A DNA stretch of 64,000 bases from Zygnema cylindricum. Taxonomy: Eukaryota > Streptophyta > Zygnematophyceae > Zygnematales > Zygnemataceae. Positions within the stretch are counted from its first letter, which is position 1. Each line of letters opens with the position of its first letter. Location: positions 1-64,000 of the forward strand of contig JBBHKE010001093.1 in assembly GCA_037447655.1 (NCBI GenBank), in the 5' to 3' direction. Made by a program: the position numbers and the translations under genes. Of this stretch, positions 54,370 to 64,000 are shown piece by piece. The notes beneath the pieces were generated by a model. That model worked only from the letters and a program-made list of their open reading frames with translations. It had not been told where the DNA came from and ran no database searches.

Positions 54370-54900
54370 TACAACATGAATCGCTAATAGTGTTAATAAC
54401 ACTTTAGTACATAAGGGCCGGTATTTCCTAGTAGTATTAGCGATTCACATTGTATTTTGCTTCAAGAGACATGCAAATGGTTCCCTCAACTGAATGTGAT
54501 ATTATATACGTAACAGATGGTTATCTGTTATTTATAAGACAAAAGAAGCGTCATCAAAGGTGTCGACACGAGAAAAAATGGAGATTACATGCAGACACGT
54601 GAAAGTACCCTCAGATTAGACTAGTATTAACGAGGGAAAATCGCGCGATGCTGTTTGCACATGTTTAAACATTGACTATGTGAACACGAACTATAACACA
54701 GACCATAACGACTAAATTATAGGATCGTGTAGATAAATTATTGTAGCGTGTGTTAATTAGAGTTAATGTTTTGTTGGCTAAAGACCACAAAACTTAAAAT
54801 AGAGCCTACAACACAATTTTCTTTATTCTATTGATAGATATTCACATTCACACCAATATCAATTCCTTACCATTATTAGCGATTCACGTAGTCCGTTGTT
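54370..54900. repeat. TIR element R, copy 2 (uninterrupted)
   Basis: 531 bp, starts TACAACATGAATCGCTAATA, ends TTATTAGCGATTCACGTA. Inverted relative to copy 1. It contains, at 54658-54676, CACATGTTTAAACATTGAC, the unoccupied version of the copia-2 insertion site. Confidence 0.7.
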
Positions 54901-55516
54901 AGTCACCAAATGGCTAGAGATGTCGATCGACGGTCTCGGCCGTACGATTTTCGTTCGATAGGACGCGCAACTGAATTATGTTGGGCAAGTGGCGAAATAG
55001 TTGTATGCGCAAGATAATGAATTCGTTAGTTTCGCGAGATGTATCTTTTGGCATTGCATATAATGCGTTCACGTGATGGGCGTCTAGGATTAACCCTTAC
55101 TGGAACACAACAAATCATTTTTCGTATGCCGGTATGGGAAGGGTCTGTGAGATAGGCGTCTCCACGCGTCGAGTCACCCAACCGTGTAACGCTCATCAGG
55201 TTTAATCGCCATTGTAACGAAGGTCAAGCCTGTCGTATGTGATGAATGTATCCAATAACGATATTTCCTAGGTCGACTTCTTTGTTTATAGTAGTAAGAA
55301 ATGCTCTTCGGTCCATGGCAATTTGGCTACTTCGACAATTTAATGGATAGAGTTTGCGAAGAGAGGAAGTTTGTATCCGTACATTGCTCATAGGCTACTA
55401 CGGTACTACCGATTTCTTGTTCGTAGTCATGCGCATCGCATTGGAACTTGCCCATAGACGATGCATATCGGCACGATGCAACCGATGTTCGATGCGATGC
55501 TGCTGACATGGTACAG
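54901..55516. other. Intergenic, no gene supported
   Basis: A minus-strand frame at 55327-55521 encodes 64 residues with four cysteines but no known pattern. CGATGC words recur at 55459-55498 (four times), as also in the hairpin at the right end of the window. No RNA gene seen. Confidence 0.4.
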
Positions 55517-55718
55517 TACACCGTGAATTGTTATTAGCCTTATATACTCTATATCGGACCCCAAAATTTTGACATTAATACCTTAAATAGAACAAATTAC
55601 ACTATTTAAGAACGTGGATCATAATCTGCCACGTCCCCTGTCACTAAATTAGACAGAATGACGCTAATTTTTTCTTTACTCTAATAATTTTTATAGTCTA
55701 ATAACGATTCGCGGTGTA
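55517..55718. repeat. TIR element, family F2, short copy (202 bp)
   Basis: Starts TACACCGTGAATTGTTATTA, ends CTAATAACGATTCGCGGTGTA. Interior retains CTCTATATCGGACCCCAAAA and no coding sequence. Confidence 0.75.
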
Positions 55719-55929
55719 GCTGGCGTCACAAGGTGAAATTCGACGACAAAGTTTTGATTTAGGGTTCTGTACCGGATCCACTTGCTGGTAGGCAAAGATG
55801 TCCTTTGTTTGTTGCTCTTTCGCGCCACTGCTTCGGACTAAAACATGAGTAAGTGCACTTTCCCATGTAACCGAAACTTTAGTCTTTTAACTTTGTTTTC
55901 AGCGGAAATTCTCCGTACTACTTTCAGAG

Positions 55930-56340
55930 CATTCGTATTTAAAAAATCAAATCGTTACTTTAGATCGTGACGGATGTAGGCGTGGGTGTAATTTGTGACG
56001 GTTTGTAGACAACAAAAAAACTCGCGACAATTGATGACATTTACAAAATAGCGACGTTTGTAGACGTCTAGCTACTTGTGACATTGAAGATGTTTAGGGT
56101 TTGTGACACTTTAACGTCTAGCTACTTGTGACATTGAAGATGTTTAGGGTTTGTGACACTTTAACGTCACGCTCACTTATGATAGCGTCGACGTCACTGA
56201 ATCTAAAACATTCCGCCATGGTTTCCCGATTTTGTTTTATAGTCCGTTCTCACTCTACTTGCCATCAAAATAAGCTAAACTATAGCCAACATAAATATTT
56301 GTTAGAAATCTTTCATTTGATACCTTTCTTGCCTTTTTTC
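55930..56340. repeat. Dispersed CGGTTGTA repeat (copy 3)
   Basis: Diverged copy of the repeat at 5556-5830: AATCGTTACTTTAGATCGTG, CGACAATTGATGACATTTAC, AGCGACGTTTGTAGACGTC. It includes the 50-bp tandem duplication listed next. Confidence 0.55.
56065..56164. repeat. 50-bp perfect tandem duplication
   Basis: Units 56065-56114 and 56115-56164 are identical, each starting ACGTCTAGCTACTTGTGACA and ending TGTGACACTTTA. Perfect identity suggests a recent slippage or repair event. Confidence 0.95.
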
Positions 56341-57067
56341 ATTGCAAGAGTTGTGAGATATACGCGTAGGTGGGAGAGGGAGAGAGAGAGAGGCACTTTC
56401 ACGGACTTCGCTTTTGGGAAATGGCGTCCGTTGGTTGAGACCCCCCCCACGGTTATTGTACGGAAAAAAGCGCACGGAAAAAAGTCTCGCACAGGTTGGA
56501 AACGTGCAGTAGGTTTTTTTTTTGGTAGGCACAAAAATTGTCAAAAACCTCCGTCGCGTGCGAAATCATATGCACATTTGCCCACGTCGTGGAACTTTGT
56601 TTAAAATCACCCCGCGAGGTGATTAATATAAAGTTTGAAGATGAGCCGGAAAGACGCAAAAGTGGGTCGAAACGAGCTAAACGACAAACTGCATCGCGCT
56701 AGACGGCATCGCGCTAGATAACAAACTACAGTATAGTTAAAGTTTCAAGGTAACGGAACTTGTACGGTGGTAATTTCCTATTTTTGGTACGGCTGCGTAT
56801 TTTCTCGTTTTTTTCCAAGTTATTAAGGAAAACGACAGAAAATAACTGTAACTTTAGCACATGGGAAATTGCCCTTAGTACAGTACAGCAGAAGTCGCAA
56901 TCTTTCGGGTATCTTTAATTTTGACTTTTGCGACCTCTGCAGTACAGGTAAGTACTTAAGTTCGAACAAAGGTCCCGATTAGCTGCCCGATATTGCGACA
57001 TGGAAATTCTATTGTTGTCAATCGAAAAGAAGATTTTCTTCAAACCGAATTGTTGTCAACTTTATGC
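56341..57067. other. Intergenic with G/A tract
   Basis: GTGGGAGAGGGAGAGAGAGAG near 56371-56391 and GCGAGGTGATTAATATAAAG near 56614 correspond to the region 5945-6212, so this is another copy of that dispersed sequence. No gene seen. Confidence 0.45.
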
Positions 57068-57288
57068 TACACCGTCGATCGTATTTAGCGTGTATGCTTT
57101 TTTCGCTACTGAAAACATCTTATCTCCGTACACATTTGTCCAATTTTCAATTTAAGACCGCCATTCGTAAGCTGAGATTGCAACCTTTCAATCGCAACCG
57201 TCAAATCCACAATCCGACATGTATGTATGGAGAAAAGATGTTTTAAGTGACAAAAAAAACATACACGCTAAATACGATCGACGGTGTA
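57068..57288. repeat. Short TIR element, family F1 (copy 3)
   Basis: 221 bp, starts TACACCGTCGATCGTATTTA and ends TAAATACGATCGACGGTGTA, a perfect 20-bp inverted pair. Subterminal ATCTCCGTACACATT and GGAGAAAAGATGTTTTAAGT identify the family. It is the best-preserved F1 copy. Confidence 0.9.
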
Positions 57289-57459
57289 GTGCGATATCCG
57301 TACATTACTCGACGATTGGATGTTAGCAATATAATGTTTCAACCGTTGAAAGACGAACGCTTAGAAATTATAATAACGCTGAAAGAAAAACTCTTTACGT
57401 GCGTTCTTCCAGTCGTCCTCCTAATCACGTATTTCTGTTTTTTTTTGGGGTAATAGGTA

Positions 57460-57991
57460 TTTCGCATACTTCAAAAGTAGGCGTTTTTATGGTAGGCCTT
57501 TGGTCGGCGCCTTTATCGTAAGTTGTGTTATGGGCTTTTCATGTGATCTTCTTAGATCACTACTTTGATCAGCGACTGTCCGATCGTCCGAATCTGACGG
57601 TGTAAATAATTTTGTTTGGTCAGAATGCTTTAATTGGTCCAATATTTGGTCCGAATTTTTTAATTGGTCCGAATAGGCCCGAAATGAGAACGTGATTTTT
57701 GTCGACGAGTTTGCGTCTCTTTCTTCCAGTGCACATTCACATGTGTGCGCAATAATGTTAAGTGTCTTTTTATGCTTTCCTAATTCAAAAAGTACCATTT
57801 CGTACGAATACTCCCTGTCCGTACGCCACACTATTTCCATCGCAGTGTACTTTCCTTATTAACGCTAATTGAAAAAAAAACCTAATTAGAATAATGGAAA
57901 AAATAAAATTATGGATTGTATTTCGGGTTTCTTTTTTTGAAAAAAGGGCACCGAATTGGCGTTATACACTCTAATAGCGATTGACGGTGTA
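57460..57991. repeat. Composite of R- and F2-type TIR sequence
   Basis: 57470-57640 matches, inverted, 35180-35300 of R copy 1 (CTTTATCGTAAGTTGTGTTA). 57700-57870 matches the F2 element at 27400-27600. The right end TCTAATAGCGATTGACGGTGTA is a typical TIR. The left end was not found. It shows that these families exchange interiors. Confidence 0.6.
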
Positions 57992-60419
57992 CGGTTTGAA
58001 ACTTGAAAGCTGTGCAAAAATTAGTGTCAGTAATGAAATCGAGCTGCCATATTGACGAAGATCGTGACTCTCTCGATATTAAAAATCGAGAACCGGCTAA
58101 TCCTCTCCGATACGCAACACCAGCAGATCCACAACGGAAATATAGAAGTTACGTCACCGTACAAGCTGGATTTCACATAATCCGGGATCAGTAATGACAA
58201 GTGACAACTTATCTGGCAAGCGACAAGCCGCCTACAGAATCGTCCTTTGACAGACTGGATTTTCTCCTCGTTCAGAGAGTATTTGAATGTGCAATCTAGG
58301 GATCTACAGTACTCTCGTACGGTCCTATGCTCTTCTACGCCTTCCACATAAACGAGAATGGCTTCTCAACTTCAGAAACTAAATCTTTCCGTGACTTGGA
58401 AATCCTCCACGTGGGGCTAAGAAATGATGGCACATAGTTCCACGGCCGTGAATTTTTGACATTATTGATGATGACAAGTCTTTATACGAGTATCCTACCT
58501 GGCACGGGCAACTCTGGGACCTAGAAAATGTCTTTGTAAGTTTGTATGATACGATGACGTAAGAGTCGGCAATTTTGGCGCGAGACTTCAAACGGTCTTC
58601 GTGCTCGGTTTGTATGTGACCGTGACAGACTTCAAAAGTTGATGTGTACATGTCATCATGTAAGACGCATGTCACTGGAACCATGACTGCCCTTCGTCAT
58701 AATGATAATACATAGAAACCACGATGTCATGATATTTCTATCATGATGATGATGGTTATAGCCATGATTCTGATTACCTTGGTCCATCTGAAGCTCCATT
58801 TAATTGAGCTACAAGCATTTTCGTACGAATCTAAAGGCAAACATAGACATAATAGACTGACATTGTCAAGTAATGAATGAATCATCATACAACAGGCTTC
58901 AGGTCCCAACAATCAAACCAACCATAAAAAGAAGGTTCGCAGCATGATGAGATCTAAATCAAACCCTAGGCAGAGCCAATAAAGCAGCAGTACACATTAA
59001 ATTTCATGAAGGTAACGGTGAATGTGAGTTCAAATGTCAGTTCACTGTTGAGGTGTCTTTAGCAATTTTTACTTCTAAAGATGTGATTGCCTTAACCATC
59101 TTATACAGAAAGCTTTTCCAACAAACCTTGGCAAGTGTGGCACAATCAATTTACAAAATATGTTTCAAACTTTTTACAATCATTAACACGGAATGGCAAT
59201 TAATTACTATATACATTAATTTCCACAAGCTAAACATTGCATCATTGGATGCCCTCGTCACCATCATAAACATGAATCCATTAAATGTCGACACAATCAA
59301 CAACACAAGGCTCCAATTTTCAACATATCCCCGATAACGATAATTGACACCACAACCTAACATGTTTGCAAGGTACTTTGTTGCGAGTAAACGCTATATG
59401 TCCAGAAGGAAACAAGAGTCGTCCAAAGAGTTAATTACTCCGGAGCGAAAACCTTATTTTTAAACTTTTGCAAGTTAACACGTGAGTAACAACCAAAGAA
59501 CAAATGCTTAGGTTAATGGAATCGTGTTAATGGCTCGACTTTGTGTTACAACTCTAAGCTAAATCGCTGACAAAGAAATATAAACTAATGAAGTATAAAC
59601 TAATGTTTACTTCCGAATTTAGAAAATGATGATGGCCGATACAATCTGCAATCCCGTCTCGCAAAGAGTCGCAAACCATAAATTTTTTGAACAACCTTTT
59701 GTTGTGCCTAAACCCACAGTTTTTTTTTTAAATCATGATTACTTTCCTTCTCCAGTATCCTCCCGAGACGACCTAAACTGTTACCCTAATCTGCTAAGAA
59801 CTCACATGATTATATGTGACGAACCTTATACTAAAACATTCCATTGTAAATATAACTTTGAAAGGCGAGAATGGACAGAGATCTTCATGATAATCCTGAA
59901 ACTTTTGCCACAAATAGGGTTCAGTTTCATTCAACTGTCAACATTTCACTCCATAACATGTTTACTAAACTACTCTCTTTTTATCTAGGGCTTGTCCTAT
60001 ACCGCAAGACTACCACTTAACCACTTCATGATTCTTGTCAATCTCCCAAAAGACTATCTCTCGAACTAAAGCGAAATAAATTTTGACCTGAAAAATACTT
60101 CTGAAGGTGGGTTCAACCACTGCACAATCACCCGATACACCAGCTGCCAAAAAACCACACCGACTTTTTGTCACCTAACCGTTATTTTGACTGGGATTTT
60201 TTTCGGAATCAATGGTTAAATATCTACAAGCTTGTTACTGCCTCAGTTGAGAGAACCTAGGCTTTTCTCTAAAAGTACAGAAAACTTTGATACAAATACA
60301 AAACTCCAGGCAGTTGGCCCAGATGCTTATTTTCAGCTGCGTTGCAGCCTTTATTTTTCTTGAATATTCTTTTCTTCACTATCGTACCCAGAGGCAAAAA
60401 AACCACTTGTAAAACCATT
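57992..60419. other. Intergenic, no gene recognised
   Basis: Transition from repeat-rich DNA to the gene end of the window. Frames of 60-120 residues exist on both strands (58003-58194 +, 58379-58684 -, 59626-59988 +), none with a motif, and none with convincing splice partners. Sequence is less repetitive than elsewhere. Confidence 0.4.
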
Positions 60420-60549
60420 CTACTCCGTGTTATTCTCGAGTCTGTAAGGAGCAGACCCTAACACTGTAACAAATAAGTCGACTGCTCGCCTTGTAAGTTC
60501 CTTAATTTCTGGTGTAATTGTAGATGAAGACACTACCAGGTGATCGTTT
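60420..60549 (-). CDS. Possible terminal exon of an unidentified gene
   Basis: On the minus strand a good acceptor (CTCTGTTTAACTTTTGCAG) precedes a 130-bp open stretch starting at 60549 in phase with one leading base, ending in TAG at 60420. It would encode 42 residues including TPEIKELTRRAVDLFVTVLG, an amphipathic helix, and end RLENNTE. I cannot name the protein. Upstream exons should lie at higher coordinates on the minus strand, but none is evident before the cyclin gene. Could be chance. Confidence 0.25.
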
Positions 60550-61395
60550 CTGCAAAAGTTAAACAGAGGAAGATGTCAGGGTTCAAGTGCCACAACTCAG
60601 CTTAAGTGACATTAAACCTAAAGTGACATAAAACCTAAAGTGACACAAAACCATGAACTGGCATAGCCTATCGCATGATTTTTTGGTGACCTTACTACAA
60701 GGTTTTAGAGTTGAGCATAATCATTCAGTGTTTACATTCGTAAAAGCAATTCCTCGGTCACCTGTACGCTAAAATCACTAATCAGTCGATGTTTATATAT
60801 AAAGTAAAAGCAATTCCTCAGTTATGCTGCCTACTTATAAACACACAAATGCTGACAGTGTCGGCATTTGTTAAACGTCGATAAACAAAATAAACAAAGA
60901 CATATACAGTTACTAAGTTGGACAAATCATCAGAAGCACATTGCAACTTATCAGTCAGTAACTATACCTAACAGCCACCAGAATAACCTAAAACGTATGC
61001 TGAAGTGACACCCACTAGAAATAGCGCTCTGGTAAGTAACAGCCCCCTATTTTCCTTCAAACTGAGTACCTTCTCAGATAAGGCTGTTTGAAGAAAAATT
61101 GGTGCCTGCGTTTATGTCTATTGCAGCCATCTCCTTCTTTAAAGAGCGAAGATGATGCCAAAAACTATCAAACATTATTCACGTTGCAGGAAAATGAGCC
61201 ACCTGCAAATTGGGCCCTCCAGAGGAACCCTAAAAAAGCCGTTAAAGATTCCTGTTCGAAAACAATCCACACGGGGTTTACAAAGTGTATGGGGATGCTA
61301 TCTGCTGTCTTGTCCTTCTCATCCTACTACGTCCACCTTCAACCCTCAAAGGCTGTTGATTCTGTTCCTCTGAAAAACTAGTTTCCCTGCGCCAG
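60550..61395. other. Region 3' of the cyclin gene; possible plus-strand intron
   Basis: Probably includes the cyclin 3' UTR (just below 61396). On the plus strand GCTCTG/GTAAGT at 61032 and TTATGTCTATTGCAG ending at 61126 would make a 95-bp intron, with an open stretch downstream to 61381, so an antisense or neighbouring transcript is possible. Near 60600-60650 there are three copies of AAAGTGACA(T/C)(A/T)AAACC-type text. Confidence 0.3.
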
Positions 61396-62952
61396 TCAAA
61401 CAATCTCCAGCCCATCATAACATTCTATGCGGCGAGGAGTTTTCACCTCACAATCGGGCATCTCCGTGTCTTGATCGGGACTACGGGGAGTTCCCAAAGA
61501 AGAGCCACACGCCTCTGACCTCGGTGAGTCTATGTGGTCTCGTATGCGCAGTTTCAACGGCCGTAATCTCACAAGAGGACTCCTCCTTTCCCATGTGCGC
61601 AGTTCCCGCTCGAATATTGTACAGTAGCTCTCAAACTGGCTGGTGGACACATGCAGCTGGAAGTCCACCCTAAATAGGAACTCCAGCTCCAAGCAATTGA
61701 GCTCTGTAGTAGACACACCGGCCACACGGGCATAGTATGCGTTGTTGAAATACCTGAGGTAGGGAATGGATGAGGGTTGCTACAAGGATTTTGAGGATAT
61801 ATAGGGAGAGTGAAGAGGTATGGAGCCCAAGAGAGGTGGGCAAGAAGGGGGAACAAAGGGGCCAGGACATAAAGTGGGGAGGAAAGGAGAAACCGCATCG
61901 AAAATGTGGAGCAAGAAAGCAGAAGAGGAGCAAGAATAACTAGGCAGACAGCAAAGCAAGAAACAAAAAGACAGACAGTTGCAGAGAGACTGAAACACTA
62001 AAAAGGTACATGCCCGGTGACGTTTCTAGACCGTGCGAACAAAAGTGACAGTGGCAGAAAAAAGATAAAGGTATAGAGGCAGATAAAAGGCGATGCCCAG
62101 AAACAGAAATCAGAACATGCACCAACTGTTTCAGCCATACAGTAACACAAGTAAAGTGATAGGGGAAGAAAACTGACTGTATGAGAAAAAAAAGAATCTT
62201 ACAGACATGGAGATCAACATAAAGCAACAGAAACACAATGGCTAAAACGCAATATCAAAAACAGAAAATACAAGTGCGGAGAAAACGACCGGCGAATTCC
62301 GATATACAGCCGGTGACCTGAAAATTAGCAACCTAACGACAACAAAATTCATAGAGAGAAACAAAGACAAAGAAACGAGATGCGAAGAAAACAGACAAAC
62401 AGAGACTCAAAATTGGATCCGAGCGGGCAAGTGGAGACACCGAGAGAAACCGAGAGAAACAGAGAGAAACAGAGAGTAACAGAGAGAAACAGAGTGAAAC
62501 AGAGACAAGGAAATTGATGCTTACGCGTCATCGAGGAACTTGGCTGCCAGCATGACACTTGTCACTAGGAGACGGTGCACACTCAGCCCTGTCACTCTGA
62601 CATCACGATTGTGCTGCGTCAGACGGTCCAGATAAATGTACGCCACAAGGAAACAAGCCGGACTACAGGCAGCATATTTAAAAATGCGCTCAACGTATCG
62701 CGCTAAAGTGATTCCAGGAGAGCGTTGACCGTGGAAAACACTCGGCAGATGGGAGATATCGTGGGTCTCGGAAGCGACAGTGGGAGAGCGGCGATCGTTA
62801 ACAGCTACAACTCTATCGAGGAGGGAGGAGAGGATGAGGAGGACAGGGGGATAGTGAGAGAGAGGCTCTTTTCCTGCGACCTGTAGGACTGAGTAGAGGA
62901 GTTTGTGCGAACATTCGGAGAGTCCTACTGTCGAGGAAACGGAGACTTCCAT
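61396..62952 (-). CDS. U/P-type cyclin (PHO80-like), two exons
   Basis: Exon 1 is 62952-62525 and exon 2 is 61753-61396; donor GTAAGC, acceptor CTACCTCAG, one 771-bp intron. Joined length 786 bp, 261 residues plus stop. The protein shows the U/P-type cyclin box: PPVLLILSSLLDRVVAVND (near 35-53), FHGQRSPGITLARYVERIFK (73-92), CSPACFLVAYIYLDRL (96-111), VHRLLVTSVMLAAKFLDDA (124-142), then across the splice YFNNAYYARVAGVSTTELNC and LEFLFRVDFQLHVSTSQFES. Such cyclins bind a CDK and in plants are linked to cell division and phosphate signalling. The intron falls after the KFLDD motif. The family is usually ~200-230 residues; here a Ser/Pro/Arg-rich tail (~65 residues, SP and TP sites) extends it. 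The start is the first ATG in frame. Confidence 0.92.
62441..62505. repeat. 10-bp minisatellite in the cyclin intron
   Basis: Six to seven units of (C/A)GAGAGAAAC-type sequence in the only intron of the cyclin gene, 20-85 bases downstream of its donor site. Purine-only on the plus strand, so the intron RNA is pyrimidine-rich here. Confidence 0.9.
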
Positions 62953-64000
62953 AGTTAATTTTTCTGCGGAACATCTAACAAGGGTGGGCAGAGGGACAAA
63001 TCAAAAAGAAGAAACTGGCATTCGGCAGATGAGAGGATTTATTTGCTACAAACAACCGCGCTCTGTTTTCCATATGCCACATAAAAACTACCATCTTCTT
63101 TTAATCAACTGTGTTCCATTAAGTATTTAAGTTGTTCTCCCTTTGCAAAACCTAACTTGTTCTCCCTATACAAAATCCCTGCCGTATCCTAGAATCGCTT
63201 ATTCGTCTCCTCCTACCGCAGTTACAATATTCCAGTTTAGCTTTGAAGCGCGCGAGGTCTTGAGCTTAATTCAGTCTGAAAAACTGCTAAGGACAGTTAG
63301 CGAGTGAGAGATCCGGCGGAGGAATGGAATGCTGCTTTGCCAAACCGCACTTTTCAGGCTTAAGATTCGCCCGGGTTCTGCCACTACTCTCTGCAATATC
63401 TCCTGAACGCCTACATTTTTGCAGAGTGTTTACCAGACAAAAAAGGCAGAGTCAGTCAGAATCTCCACGTGTCTTTTCGCGAGTGGAACGAAAATAAAGA
63501 CGGTCAGGTTATTCGTACAGACGACATGGGCGCTGAAGTAGCACATACTCGGACGTGCGGGTCGGAAGCGGAGAAGGAATGTCGGTAATGTCGGTGGAAT
63601 GGTCGGTGGAGTCGCTCTCCTTGGGTTCAATTTGGCGGGTAGCGGAAATACCAGAAAAGCCGGGCTGTGATGTCCCATGTTCTACGACATGAGTCCGCGC
63701 ATGGGATTTTTAATTTTTTGAGTGCGACTGAGGGATGGGATGATGGACGAGACTGGGGACAAGAATGGTGGTCTTGGCTGTAATTGGACGGAATAAAGTA
63801 CGGAAGGAAAGAGGCGTACTCGGGAATAGAACCGGCAAGATACGGTGCATTAAATGCGGCGTGTGGTGATTTTTTTTTTTTTTCGCTCTTTTGTTTTTGG
63901 AAAAGCTATATTGTCAACTCGGTTTGATTTGTGTTGAATTTCTGTCTTATTTCCGAGTACACGTGTAGCGCATCGTATCGCTTCGATAGGCGATGCGACT
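62953..64000. other. Upstream region of the cyclin gene
   Basis: Likely promoter and 5' UTR (cyclin reads leftwards). CACGTGTC sits near 63467-63474 and an ACACGTGTAG near 63959-63968 (ACGTG cores). No clear TATA box could be assigned. A 14-T run is at 63870-63883. CGCATCGTATCG (63969-63980) with CGATA and CGATGCG (63984-63997) forms a hairpin. No second gene is visible before the window ends. Confidence 0.4.

Noticed and set aside
61088-61381. Plus-strand 97-residue protein gene
   Set aside because: No recognisable domain; overlaps the likely cyclin 3' UTR. The splice-like signals at 61032/61126 are noted only as a possibility.
63430-63678. Minus-strand 82-residue protein upstream of the cyclin
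   Set aside because: Pro/Thr/Arg-rich translation of GC-richer promoter DNA, no motif, and it lies where the promoter is expected.

Overview
The window looks like repeat-dense, AT-rich nuclear DNA of a streptophyte (green plant lineage, perhaps bryophyte or charophyte grade; the species cannot be fixed from sequence). Evidence: one intron-containing gene for a plant U/P-type cyclin at the right end, Ty1/copia elements whose primer-binding site matches the anticodon arm of plant initiator tRNA-Met, Ty3/gypsy and R2-like LINE remnants, and many short terminal-inverted-repeat (TIR) elements. I saw no rRNA gene, no free-standing canonical tRNA gene, no CRISPR array and no bacterial-type operon. 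A 10-N assembly gap lies at 39053-39062.

Layout. 1-1.9 kb: purine-rich DNA, a short TIR element and diverged repeats. 1.9-5.2 kb: a decayed LINE with CCHC finger, reverse transcriptase and restriction-like endonuclease (RLE). 5.2-12.9 kb: non-coding DNA with tandem repeats, a large palindrome centred near 6983, a W-box-like TTGAC cluster and a second short TIR element. 12.9-19.7 kb: copia-1, a broken gag-pol between two LTRs of different subfamilies. 19.7-27.7 kb: AT-rich DNA and TIR elements. 27.7-35.3 kb: TIR element R, interrupted by copia-2, which has an uninterrupted 1478-codon gag-pol, two nearly identical LTRs and an extra truncated gag. 35.3-41.7 kb: inverted and shuffled duplications around tandem TIR elements and the gap. 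41.7-52.9 kb: a degenerate gypsy element on the minus strand, invaded by a solo copia LTR and carrying a copia leader/gag fragment inside its RNase H region. 53-58 kb: the second, uninterrupted copy of R and further TIR elements. 58-64 kb: the gene-bearing end, with the cyclin gene (exons 62952-62525 and 61753-61396, minus strand) and a possible terminal exon of an unidentified gene at 60549-60420.

How it fits together. Nearly everything left of 58 kb is nested transposable DNA. The copia families share one architecture despite strong divergence: TG...CA LTRs, an antisense tRNA-like segment in U3, a purine/pyrimidine palindrome before the TATA box, a GACTC/GAGTC hairpin in the leader, and a gag start codon exactly 20 nt before the LTR end, so that the ORF runs through the LTR boundary and through the tRNA-iMet primer-binding site. 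R copy 2 preserves the pre-insertion sequence of the site that copia-2 occupies in R copy 1, so the insertion can be read precisely.
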